Assembly: GCA_046733355.1 (NCBI GenBank)
Contig: JBKPOZ010000010.1
Location: 1 to 64,000 of the forward strand
Direction: 5' to 3'
Origin: VAZQ01 sp046733355
Lineage (GTDB): Bacteria; Pseudomonadota; Alphaproteobacteria; Rhizobiales; Xanthobacteraceae
DNA: 64,000 bases
Positions within the stretch are counted from its first letter, which is position 1. Every line of letters starts with the position of its first letter. Of the stretch, positions 34,919 through 42,297 are shown one piece after another. The notes beneath the pieces are model-generated. The model had not been told where the DNA came from. It did no database searches and worked only from the letters and a program-made list of their open reading frames with translations. A program made the position numbers and the translations under genes.

Positions 34919-35371
34919 ATGAGAAAAGTTATCGCATTCGTTTTGTGTGGATTCGGGCTCGCCGCATGTTCCGGATCGACATTTGATTTCCTCAAATCAT
35001 CGCCAGCGACGACGGCGTTGCGGTTTGAATCGGTGCCGCCTGGCGCCGAGGTGAAGGTCTCAGGACAGACCTGTCGCACGCCGTGCGAGCTCAAGCTCGA
35101 AGTGGCCGAGCTCTCGGCCACCTTCGCGCTCAAGGGCTATCAGCCGCAAACGGTTGCCGTCCACACCGAGGGATCACGCTGGCTGGGAGCTTCCCAGTTT
35201 GCGCCCAACCCCGTGCACGCGGAGCTTAAGCCCGCCGGGACCGCTGCCAGGCGACAGCAGAAACACGAAGCGCCGGTCGCGACGGCAGATCCCCGTGCAG
35301 CCGTTCCGGCAGAGGAGCCGCCTTCTTCGACTGCGCTGCCGACTGGCTCGACATACGGTGCAGTGCAGTAG
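34919..35371 (+). CDS. PEGA-like lipoprotein
   Basis: A protein of 150 aa with a lipoprotein signal peptide (MRKVIAFVLCGFGLAACSG, lipobox LAAC, so Cys is the lipidated residue). The core FESVPPGAEVKVSGQTCRTPCELKLEV is a PEGA-type beta-sandwich; the C-terminal third is Pro/Ala-rich and probably spans toward the cell wall. The gene starts at the ATG 34919 after AGGGGGCG. Likely an outer-membrane lipoprotein of unknown role. Confidence 0.78.
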   Translation: MRKVIAFVLCGFGLAACSGSTFDFLKSSPATTALRFESVPPGAEVKVSGQTCRTPCELKLEVAELSATFALKGYQPQTVAVHTEGSRWLGASQFAPNPVHAELKPAGTAARRQQKHEAPVATADPRAAVPAEEPPSSTALPTGSTYGAVQ

Positions 35372-35377
35372 TTAGCT

Positions 35378-35409
35378 CCCCGGATTTCGCTGCGCTCAAT
35401 CCGTGCTAC
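35378..35409. repeat. GTAGCCCGGAT-type repeat, reverse copy
   Basis: CCCCGGATTTCGCTGCGCTC then AATCCGTGCTAC, the reverse orientation of the 30353 element, directly after the lipoprotein stop codon. Confidence 0.75.
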
Positions 35410-35457
35410 AGCTCACTGAAGCTGCGCATCTAACAGCCTACGCTGAGAGGCAGAGAT

Positions 35458-36471
35458 ATGCTGGCGCGGGCTAGCGTTCGCCTGATCGCGCGTCTGCTTG
35501 CAGTTGCGGTTCTTCCTGTATTGCTTGCACAGCCACCGGCGCTGCACGCGCAGACGAAATCGATCTCCATCATCGTGTTTCCAGGCGGCTTCAATTGGCC
35601 GATCTGGGTCGCGCAGCAGAAAGGCTATTTTTCGCAGAACGGCATTGACGTAAATCTGACGAACACCCCGAACTCGGTCTATCAGCTGACCGGATTGATC
35701 GAAGGCCGGTTCGACATCGCCATGACCGCGATCGACAACCTCGTCGCCTACATGGAAGGGCAGGGCGAAGCCAGGCCGAACCGGCAAGCCGACATATTCG
35801 CCTTCATGGGAGGCGATAACGGATTTCTCAGCCTGGTGACCGTTCCGGAGGTGAAGACATACGCGGATCTAAAGGGCCGCACCGTATCCGTCGATGCTCT
35901 CACGACAGGCTATGCATTCGTGCTGCTTGATCTGCTTGACCGCGCCGGGCTCAAGCCGGGTGATTTCCAGGTGGTGCAGGCCGGCGGTGTTCTGCAGCGC
36001 TGGGACGAGCTCAAGCACCGAAAGCAAGCCGGCACCATGCTGATCACGCCGTTCGACATCATGGCGCAGGCGGCAGGCTTCAATGTGCTGCAGCGCGCAA
36101 TCGACGTCTATGGACGCTATCAGGGGCTTGTCGGCGCAACGCGCCGCGACTGGGCAAGCAGCAATGCAAAAGCCCTGGAGGACTTCATCCGCGCCTACGT
36201 GCAGGCTGTGGATTGGCTCGGCCATCCGGCAAACAAGGACGAAGCGATTGGTATCCTGCGCGCGCATCTGCAACAGATGCCTGCCGAGCTTGCGGCGAAG
36301 ACCTACACGATGCTGGCGCCCCCGCAGGGCTTCACCGCCAAGGCCAGGATCGACATGGAAGGGCTGAACACGGTGCTTCGGCTGCGCAGCCGCTACGGCG
36401 AGCCGAAAAAGATGCTTTCAGATCCGACCAGGTACGTCGATTTGAAATACTACGATGCTGCCATGCACTGA
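35458..36471 (+). CDS. NMT1/SsuA-like ABC binding protein
   Basis: Periplasmic binding protein of 337 aa. A signal peptide (LIARLLAVAVLPVLLAQPPALHA) is followed by the NMT1/THI5-like fold: FNWPIWVAQQKGYFSQNGIDV, GRFDIAMTAIDNLVAYMEGQ and DLKGRTVSVDA. GAGAGGCAGA precedes the ATG. Relatives bind sulfonates, pyrimidines, taurine or aromatic acids. No permease or ATPase gene adjoins it, so it must use a transporter encoded elsewhere. Confidence 0.87.
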   Translation: MLARASVRLIARLLAVAVLPVLLAQPPALHAQTKSISIIVFPGGFNWPIWVAQQKGYFSQNGIDVNLTNTPNSVYQLTGLIEGRFDIAMTAIDNLVAYMEGQGEARPNRQADIFAFMGGDNGFLSLVTVPEVKTYADLKGRTVSVDALTTGYAFVLLDLLDRAGLKPGDFQVVQAGGVLQRWDELKHRKQAGTMLITPFDIMAQAAGFNVLQRAIDVYGRYQGLVGATRRDWASSNAKALEDFIRAYVQAVDWLGHPANKDEAIGILRAHLQQMPAELAAKTYTMLAPPQGFTAKARIDMEGLNTVLRLRSRYGEPKKMLSDPTRYVDLKYYDAAMH

Positions 36472-36756
36472 CAAGGTCGGGCCAATCGGGATACAGCTAC
36501 TTCCTCTCGAATAAACATGTCCCGGCACGGGCTTCGCAGTCGACGCGGCGCCGTATCCCGCGCTTCGTGTGTGCCTTGGTGCCCCGCGCAGGCGGGAAGA
36601 GCTGGCGCAGGGCCTGCAAATTCTGGCGGAGGTGTTTTTGTCACCTGGCCAAAACGTCCAAGTCGTCTGACGTCCGTCCGCGCAGGTCTCGGATGGCTTT
36701 CCCGGCAACCATGCGTTAGGCCTTGTCAGCCGCAACGCTGACAAGCGAAGGTCAAC

Positions 36757-37227
36757 ATGGCGAGCAAGAGCTACGGCACGATCAGTCCCGAGCAACACAC
36801 GGCGATGAGCGGGCTGGAGTTCGTCAAGGGCCTTGCCAGCGGAGCACTGCCGCTCAATACAATGGCGCAGACCCTGGGTTACGACGTGGTCGAGGCCGAA
36901 AGCGGCCGTGTCGCTGTCACGCTCACTCCAACAGGCGCTCACCTCAATCCATGGGGCACGGTGCACGGCGGGCTCACCGCCACTCTTCTCGATACCTGTA
37001 TGGGCCTAGCCATTCGATCGATGCTCGGCAAAGGCGTCGGCAGTACCACGCTCGAGTTCAAGATTTCGCTTGTCCGCGCCATCACAGTAGAGACCGGCGA
37101 GATCAGGGCGGAGGGAAAAGTTCTCAACTGCGGCCGTCGTGTTGGCACGGCGGAAGGCCAGGTGACAGACGCCAACGGCCGATTGCTTGCGCACGGCACC
37201 ACCACCTGTCTCATTTTTCCGAGCTAA
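36757..37227 (+). CDS. PaaI-type hotdog thioesterase
   Basis: A protein of 156 aa with a single hotdog domain: NPWGTVHGGLTATLLDTCMG holds the HGG and Asp of the PaaI active site, and GVGSTTLEFKISLVRAI and GRRVGTAEGQVTDANGRLLAHGTTTC complete the fold. It would hydrolyse acyl- or aryl-CoA thioesters. No operon partner; the flanks are non-coding. Confidence 0.88.
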   Translation: MASKSYGTISPEQHTAMSGLEFVKGLASGALPLNTMAQTLGYDVVEAESGRVAVTLTPTGAHLNPWGTVHGGLTATLLDTCMGLAIRSMLGKGVGSTTLEFKISLVRAITVETGEIRAEGKVLNCGRRVGTAEGQVTDANGRLLAHGTTTCLIFPS

Positions 37228-37379
37228 CGAGGTGCCGTGTCGAACAGCTTCTGCGATGTCCGCTCGGCCATCGCGCTGTCATTCCGGTCGAGGCCCAAAG
37301 AGCCGAGAGCCGGAATAAGTGGAATTTGGTCTAGCTCGTGTTTCGGCGAGATTGAATTGCATCGGCGCAACGGACTCGG

Positions 37380-37492
37380 CAGGCTCCCTCTCCCATAGGG
37401 AGAGGGATGGGGTGAGGGGTGTTGACCTTCCGATAGAAACAGCGGCGGTAACCCCCTCACCCCAACCCTCTCCCCAAGGGGAGAGGGAGTCG
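37380..37492. repeat. GGGAGAGG-type palindromic repeat
   Basis: CTCCCTCTCCCATAGGGAGA then GGGATGGGGTGAGGGGTGTT, ending CCCCCTCACCCCAACCC and TCTCCCCAAGGGGAGAGGGA: the same family as 20222-20332 and 40150-40250, between the thioesterase and DUF423 genes. Confidence 0.85.
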
Positions 37493-37539
37493 CGCCGCGC
37501 CTGTTGCACTATCGTGCGTCGATTTCACCTAAAGGCGCT

Positions 37540-37905
37540 CTAGCTGCGCACCAGAGCCAAAATGGCAACGCCGGCGAGCGCGATCCAGGCGAGTATGAGT
37601 ATGAGGCCGCCGGTCGGCGCGGCCATGGGAAACAGCCGGTGACCGACGAAAGCGCGAAGGGCGAGGTCGCCGGCAAACAGCGCGCTGCCAAGCACCCACC
37701 CGCTGAGCACGAGGACGGCGAGCGGCCTCGACAGCAGATCCTGCTGTAACAGCGCGACCCCGCTGAGCACTGCGACGGCATGAAACAGCAGCAAATAACC
37801 GGCGCCATCAAGCCCCATGCCGGATTTGCCGTGTGCCGCCGCAGCGGCAAGCATAACTCCGCTCGCTCCCATCAGGCCAGCTAACAGTATCAGCACCGGA
37901 CTCAT
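37540..37905 (-). CDS. DUF423 membrane protein
   Basis: A protein of 121 aa with four hydrophobic helices, starting MSPVLILLAGLMGASGVMLAA and containing AAHG and the AVLVLSGWVLGSALFAGDL and RLFPMAAPTGG segments of the DUF423 (YgdD-like) inner-membrane family. The start at 37905 is favoured; the upstream extension is polar and lacks conservation. Function unknown. Confidence 0.88.
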   Translation of the reverse strand: MSPVLILLAGLMGASGVMLAAAAAHGKSGMGLDGAGYLLLFHAVAVLSGVALLQQDLLSRPLAVLVLSGWVLGSALFAGDLALRAFVGHRLFPMAAPTGGLILILAWIALAGVAILALVRS

Positions 37906-37984
37906 TGATTGCTGACCGACGGCCCTCTTATTTTTGTTCGCGATGCCGTGGCGCGAGTGCCAAGGTGAGATGGGGGCCTGATCA

Positions 37985-38230
37985 CTACGATTCCGCAGCG
38001 GCTTTACCGTCAGGCGTGATTGCAAGCCATCCCCTGGTATGGCCGAATTTGGAGTTTTCGAGCCAGCCCTGCGCCTTGGCGTACTTGATCGCGGGGCGCA
38101 GTTCGTCCTCGTTCAATCCCATGGCCGCCGCTACCTGAGTGATCTTGCCCTCAGGTGCGACGGGAGTTGCTCTATCGAGCAGAGCCTTTAGAAGTCGCTT
38201 GGCGTTAGCGGGTGCATTTTTGCTGGACAT
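37985..38230 (-). CDS. small winged-helix-like hypothetical protein
   Basis: A protein of 81 aa: AKRLLKALLDRA then ITQVAAAMGLNEDELRPAIKYA and GWLENSKFGHTRGWLAITPDGK, a pattern that reads as helix-turn-helix plus wing. No family could be named. It is divergent from the 38286 gene. It may bind nucleic acid; that is inference from the secondary-structure pattern only. Confidence 0.65.
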   Translation of the reverse strand: MSSKNAPANAKRLLKALLDRATPVAPEGKITQVAAAMGLNEDELRPAIKYAKAQGWLENSKFGHTRGWLAITPDGKAAAES

Positions 38231-38285
38231 TGCGTCATTATAGGCGCGCGTCGCCGGATGGGTGAAAAAATATTGGGAAACAGAA

Positions 38286-38501
38286 ATGGAACGATTCGCG
38301 CTCTATAAGGACTTTCGAATCCGCGCCTATGAGGACTGGTCGGGGCTATGGTTGGCCGAGGCCAAGAAGCCGTTTGACGCTAATCCTGAGTACATTGCCA
38401 CCCCCTTTGGTCACCCAACGGCAGAAGCCGCCATTGCTCTCATCAAGCAGATGATCGATAGCGCGGGCACCATCATTGAAGCGCCAAAAACGATTCAATA
38501 G
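38286..38501 (+). CDS. small hypothetical protein
   Basis: A protein of 71 aa from the ATG at 38286 (MERFALYKDF; a GTG at 38262 is also in frame). It is mixed in character, with an amphipathic N-terminus and TAEAAIALIKQMIDSAGTIIE. The composition is protein-like and codon use is normal. No family recognised. Confidence 0.55.
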   Translation: MERFALYKDFRIRAYEDWSGLWLAEAKKPFDANPEYIATPFGHPTAEAAIALIKQMIDSAGTIIEAPKTIQ

Positions 38502-38585
38502 CGCCGCCCCGGCTCCTTCCCGAAATCAGACATACGCGCCTGACTTGCCGTTGCTGATCCGCGGTTGCCGCTTTATCCTCCCCGC

Positions 38586-38834
38586 ATGAAATTCAGGATC
38601 AGCTATTTTGCCAAACCATCCGCCCCAGGGGTTATGCCGGTTTTGCTTGCTGCGCCCACCGCCGACTTTGGCACCGTAGACGACGCCAGAAAGGCTGCGA
38701 TTGCCGATGCAGATAATCCTGACATTGGCCCCGTCGATTCCATCAATATCGAGCCCATAGGCGAGCGCTGGGTAAAAGGCGAGCGCCTGGTAAAAACGGG
38801 TGGTCAATGGGAGCGCGTACGAAATCCCGAGTAA
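38586..38834 (+). CDS. small hypothetical protein
   Basis: A protein of 82 aa starting MKFRISYFAKPS, with DDARKAAIADADN and a repeated basic motif GERWVKGERLVKTGGQWERV at the C-terminus. It may be a small beta/alpha domain; no family recognised. Its stop lies before a hairpin-rich region. Confidence 0.55.
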   Translation: MKFRISYFAKPSAPGVMPVLLAAPTADFGTVDDARKAAIADADNPDIGPVDSINIEPIGERWVKGERLVKTGGQWERVRNPE

Positions 38835-38979
38835 GCGCAGCACAGGCGGCTGCGAGGCGGACGCGGCCTGCCCGTTGAACCAGGTCTCAACAGTGCTAAT
38901 GCGCGATGATATTAGACCGATTCGCGCGGCATCCGGTTGGTCTCGGCAGGCAAGCAGGACGCGCTATCCTCCCTCGCAA

Positions 38980-39042
38980 CGCAAGTCCGGCTTGCCGGAC
39001 TTGCGCAGTTAAAGTGCCGATCTCGGGTAGACCCGAGATCGG
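38980..39042. repeat. tandem perfect hairpins
   Basis: CGCAAGTCCGGC/GCCGGACTTGCG (38980-39005, 12-bp arms, 2-nt loop) and CCGATCTCGGGT/ACCCGAGATCGG (39017-39042, 12-bp arms, 2-nt loop). The second shares its core with the hairpin cluster at 31376-31463. The very tight loops make them strong cruciform or RNA-stem candidates. Confidence 0.75.
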
Positions 39043-39133
39043 GCGCTACGCGCTTCCCAGGGGAGGACAGCGCGCCTTGTCGCTTCTTCACAAATGAGCG
39101 TATCAAAACTGCTCACGTGCCAGGACTGCGCCC

Positions 39134-39328
39134 ATGAAAGTCGAGGAAATTGCTGAAGCTGTTGCCAAGCTGCCCCCGGATGAACTCGCTCGCTTCCGGC
39201 ACTGGTTCGCCGCATTCGACGCGGGTCGGGTCAACCACGCCGAGGAGCTCGATTCAACCGCCACTAAACTCGGCCGCTTCGCCGGCCGCGCGTTTGCTGA
39301 ATTTAAAAGGCGCACGAAGGAACCGTGA
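39134..39328 (+). CDS. orphan antitoxin-like small protein
   Basis: A protein of 64 aa, MKVEEIAEAVAKLPPDELARFRHWF followed by an acidic middle and a basic end. The opening matches small proteins often encoded just upstream of RelE/ParE-type toxins. No toxin gene follows; the next gene is an SDR enzyme 22 nt downstream. Either an orphan antitoxin or a leftover of a lost pair. Confidence 0.6.
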   Translation: MKVEEIAEAVAKLPPDELARFRHWFAAFDAGRVNHAEELDSTATKLGRFAGRAFAEFKRRTKEP

Positions 39329-39350
39329 GTCACAGAGGGTGCATTCTCAC

Positions 39351-40145
39351 ATGGCTGATCGACTGGACAGCATTCATGTTCTCATCACAGGCGCTGCCAG
39401 CGGGATAGGAGCCGCGTGCGCCCGACGCATGGCAAGCGAAGGTGCCGAGTTACTGTTGGCCGACGTGAATGGCGAGGGCGCAAAGTCCCTCGCCCGGGAG
39501 CTTGGGCAGATTGCAGTTGCGGCGGACGTAACCCGCACGGCAGACGTCGACGCCATGCTCGATCTCGCCTACGACCGCTGGGGGCGGCTGGATGTGCTTT
39601 TCAACAATGCAGGCATTGCCGAGATCCGGCCGCTGCTCGATCTGACCGAGGCGGAATGGGATCGCATGCTTGCAGTCAATCTGCGTGCCGTGTTTTTCGT
39701 TTTGCAAGGCGCCGCGAAACGCATGCGGCATCAGGCCCCGATCGCCGGTTCGGAGCTGCGCGGAAAGCTGATCCAGACCGCCTCCATCGCCGCCTACCGC
39801 GGAGGTATGGCGAATATGGCTCACTACGCCGCCAGCAAAGCCGGCGTGGTCAGCATCACGCGCACTGCCGCGCAGGTGCTTGCGCCCTGCCGGATCACTT
39901 CGAATTGCGTCTGCCCGGGCGCGGTCGACACTCCGATGTGGAAGAAGATCGACGCCGAGTGGAGCAAGCTCGAAGGCTGGCAAATCGGTGAAGCCTGGAA
40001 GCGTAGGACTTCTCTTATTCCACTGGGTCGGCCCGAAACCGCCGAGGACGTGGCCGGCGTGGTGAGTTTTCTCGCCAGTCGTGACGCCGACTACATGACC
40101 GGGCAGGCCGTCAATATCGACGGCGGCCTGGTCATGGGCAACTAA
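39351..40145 (+). CDS. SDR-family oxidoreductase
   Basis: Classical short-chain dehydrogenase/reductase of 264 aa. The cofactor motif TGAASGIGAACA is near residue 12, with LLLADVN at the strand-2 acidic end (NAD preference), NNAG near 90, catalytic Ser in IQTASIAAYRG, and YAASK with the Tyr/Lys pair; PGAVDTPMW follows. It oxidises or reduces an alcohol/ketone; substrate unknown. The frame is open upstream, but the ATG at 39351 gives the normal start. Confidence 0.92.
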   Translation: MADRLDSIHVLITGAASGIGAACARRMASEGAELLLADVNGEGAKSLARELGQIAVAADVTRTADVDAMLDLAYDRWGRLDVLFNNAGIAEIRPLLDLTEAEWDRMLAVNLRAVFFVLQGAAKRMRHQAPIAGSELRGKLIQTASIAAYRGGMANMAHYAASKAGVVSITRTAAQVLAPCRITSNCVCPGAVDTPMWKKIDAEWSKLEGWQIGEAWKRRTSLIPLGRPETAEDVAGVVSFLASRDADYMTGQAVNIDGGLVMGN

Positions 40146-40149
40146 GACG

Positions 40150-40250
40150 GGAGAGGTAGGGGTGAGGGGGTTACTGCTGGCAATTGTAATCGAGAGATCG
40201 AAACCCCTCACCCCATCCCTCTCCCGTCGGGAGAGGGAGCCGGGCGCGTC
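40150..40250. repeat. GGGAGAGG-type palindromic repeat
   Basis: GGGAGAGGTAGGGGTGAGGG ... CCCCTCACCCCATCCCTCTC then CCGTCGGGAGAGGGAG; third copy of the family at 20222 and 37380, directly after the SDR stop codon. Confidence 0.85.
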
Positions 40251-40289
40251 CGCCTCGCAGCTGTGACTCTGTCTCACCGAAGTTGAGCA

Positions 40290-41021
40290 CTAATTGTTCG
40301 CTGCTGCTGCGCGGACAAGCACTGGCTTCTGCCGATATAGCTCGGGCATCAGCTGCTTGAGATTCTCAAGCTTCGGCAGGTCATTATAGGCGATGTAAGG
40401 CTGCTGTGGATGCAGCGTCGCGTAATCCTGATGATAAGCCTCCGCAGGATAGAATGTCTGAAGCGGATCGATGCGCGTCACAATCGGACGTTTGAAAATT
40501 TTGAGCTCATCAAGCTGTTTGATATAGGCTTCGGCCACCCGCCTTTGCTCATCATTCGCATGGAAAATATTCGTCCGGTATTGTGGACCGACGTCCGGCC
40601 CCTGGCGATCTAGTTGCGTCGGATCATGGGCGACTAAAAAGAAAATCTGCAGAATTTTTCCATACGAGATCTCTGTCGGATCGAATCTGATTTGCACTGA
40701 TTCGGCGTGACCCGTGCGACCGGAGCTGACGGCCTCGTAAACAGCTGTATTTTCTGCGCCGCCGGAATAACCCGACACCGCCTGAATGACACCTTTGGTA
40801 TGCTGGTAAACCAGTTGAACGCCCCAGAAGCATCCGCCTGCGAGGACGGCGACCTGCTCGCCCTGTTGCGTGGACATGTCGATCTTGGGGGGAGGGATCG
40901 CAACAGCATTCTCGCTCGCGCGGCCCGGATTCATTCCACCAAGGAATAGCGCAGCCATCCCAACTGTGCGGATGAATGCGATAGAAAGGCGCGCGGCCCT
41001 CCCATTTTTCTCTGAACGCAT
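40290..41021 (-). CDS. msrA: exported methionine sulfoxide reductase A
   Basis: MsrA of 243 aa. The catalytic Cys is in VLAGGCFWGVQ; GYSGG, YEAVSSGRTGHAESVQ, DPTQLDRQGPDVGPQYR and YPAEAYHQDYA are family motifs. About 40 residues precede the domain and include a hydrophobic stretch ending in an A-x-A-like site (AALFLGGMNPGRASE), so the enzyme is probably exported to the periplasm to repair oxidised methionines. No resolving-Cys pair is visible at the C-terminus. Confidence 0.92.
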   Translation of the reverse strand: MRSEKNGRAARLSIAFIRTVGMAALFLGGMNPGRASENAVAIPPPKIDMSTQQGEQVAVLAGGCFWGVQLVYQHTKGVIQAVSGYSGGAENTAVYEAVSSGRTGHAESVQIRFDPTEISYGKILQIFFLVAHDPTQLDRQGPDVGPQYRTNIFHANDEQRRVAEAYIKQLDELKIFKRPIVTRIDPLQTFYPAEAYHQDYATLHPQQPYIAYNDLPKLENLKQLMPELYRQKPVLVRAAAANN

Positions 41022-41139
41022 GAGAGATGTCTCCCTCAGAAATAATCTTCTGCTGACGGCACCTACGACCTAAATATTATAGATCTGGCAAAGCTGCGAT
41101 CACGAAGTCGGGAGCCCACGGCCCTGGGCTGCGCGTGCA

Positions 41140-41230
41140 CACAAAAAAAGAGCCCGCTCAGGGGAGCGGGCTCCGAGGCGTGTGGCCCATGGAGGAGACC
41201 ACATCAGATTGGTCGGTCCGTGTCGGGCAT
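41140..41230 (-). ncRNA. candidate sRNA / 3'UTR module, copy 2
   Basis: Read leftward: CCCGACACGGACCGACCAAT, CTGA, then a 7-bp stem TGTGGTC/GGCCACA with loop TCCTCCATG, CGCCTC, and a 9-bp terminator stem GAGCCCGCT/AGCGGGCTC (41150-41173) followed by T7. Over about 75 nt it matches copy 1 (33251-33330) with only a few differences and two small gaps, far more alike than the genes in front of them. The loop offers an anti-Shine-Dalgarno-like TCCTCC. Candidate trans-acting RNA or conserved mRNA end. Confidence 0.52.
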
Positions 41231-41231
41231 C

Positions 41232-41450
41232 CTATTTGGGCGCGACGCTTGCAACCATGTCAGTGCTGCGCGCAGCGGCAATTGCACCATCCGGCGAGGC
41301 TCCCCGATGGGTCCCCAGAACAGAGATCGCGAGCAGGCCCGCGACAAGAACGGCGCCGGCGACTGCATTTCCCTTGACCCATCGGTCGAAAGTGCGCCGA
41401 TCCTGCGAAGACATGCTTTTGCGCCAATGAAGAATGTAGCCTTTGCCCAT
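41232..41450 (-). CDS. small one-helix membrane protein
   Basis: A protein of 72 aa from the ATG at 41450 (preceded by GGAGAGA): MGKGYILHWRKSMSSQ, a basic stretch, a transmembrane helix (AVAGAVLVAGLLAISVLG) and a short Ala/Ser-rich periplasmic end. It is the gene directly before the candidate sRNA/terminator module and probably shares its transcript. Function unknown. Confidence 0.65.
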   Translation of the reverse strand: MGKGYILHWRKSMSSQDRRTFDRWVKGNAVAGAVLVAGLLAISVLGTHRGASPDGAIAAARSTDMVASVAPK

Positions 41451-41552
41451 CCTTCTCTCCACGAGGTGTGTACGTTCAAGCATGTTGCCGGACCGACTTT
41501 GCAAGGTGCAAACTTCCGCCGCTCCTGCGGAATTTGTGCTGGTGTCTACGCA

Positions 41553-41756
41553 TCAGGAATAAAGCCACGCCTCCTGAAACAGGCGCATCTGCTGATCGGC
41601 GCCCGATGAGGCGTCAGGCATCAGCGCGAGGGCTGCAACTGCCCCGACCACCATCAAAAAAAGAATAAAAGGCCAGAACGGCGCGGATCGGCTCCCGCTT
41701 GCAGGCTCGAGGGTCGCGGTTGCCGGAGTGTCGTATAGCGGTATCACTGCGTCCAT
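41553..41756 (-). CDS. small one-helix membrane protein
   Basis: A protein of 67 aa: polar N-terminus, one helix (FWPFILFLMVVGAVAALALM, about 28-47) and a short tail ending QEAWLYS. AGGA is 12 bases before the ATG. It lies in a leftward row with the genes at 41951 and 41232, each encoding a tiny membrane or exported protein. Function unknown. Confidence 0.65.
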   Translation of the reverse strand: MDAVIPLYDTPATATLEPASGSRSAPFWPFILFLMVVGAVAALALMPDASSGADQQMRLFQEAWLYS

Positions 41757-41950
41757 GGTTCAGGTCCTATAAAAGGTTAACAACACACACGGGCTTCTAC
41801 GCGCGCGGACGCCGAACTAAATGTGAGCTGCGCCACACACGCGCGCATATTTCTTCTTCGCGCCTTTTACGCAGCGCCTTGCGGGCGCCGTTGCCCTATT
41901 CGAATGTGAGGCAGCTCACACGCGGTTGGCCAAGGCGCGCGTACATTCCG

Positions 41951-42196
41951 TCAGCGTCGGGCCTGCGCGAAGACGAAGGTCTGGTCTTCAACTTCCTGCA
42001 CCGGAAGAAATTCCAGATGAGCGAGATTATGCACCTCCAAAATGGATATTGCCGGAGCCGCGCGATGTGCCGAAACGGCAGCCGGGGCAACCGTGCCGGT
42101 CGCAAGCCCGTCGTTCGAGCTTGGCCAAAAACCAATGCACGCGACAGCGAGTGCCGCCGTCAGGATGCCCAAAAAGACCCGGTATTTTGTGATCAT
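41951..42196 (-). CDS. small exported protein, HNLAHLEFLPV family (B)
   Basis: A protein of 81 aa: N-terminal hydrophobic segment (FLGILTAALAVACIGFW), a variable linker, then APAISILEVHNLAHLEFLPV and QEVEDQTFVFAQARR. Paralogue of the protein at 33351-33581. The gene is divergent from the intact LysR gene (101-nt gap), which is the likely regulator. Function unknown; the shared C-terminal 30 residues suggest a defined periplasmic partner. Confidence 0.78.
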   Translation of the reverse strand: MITKYRVFLGILTAALAVACIGFWPSSNDGLATGTVAPAAVSAHRAAPAISILEVHNLAHLEFLPVQEVEDQTFVFAQARR

Positions 42197-42253
42197 GTCG
42201 ACTGTACCCGTTGGTATTGGCTCTGGACGATTATGTCTCAGAACGAAACGTCT

Positions 42254-42270
42254 GAAAAAATGAATTTTTC
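42254..42270. promoter_or_regulatory. AT-rich inverted repeat, possible LysR operator
   Basis: GAAAAA (42254-42259), five bases, TTTTTC (42265-42270), in the gap between the divergent exported-protein and lysR genes. LysR proteins bind AT-rich dyads in such gaps; this is the only clear one here. Confidence 0.4.
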
Positions 42271-42297
42271 GATGAGCCCATAAGGGAGCTTTATGCC

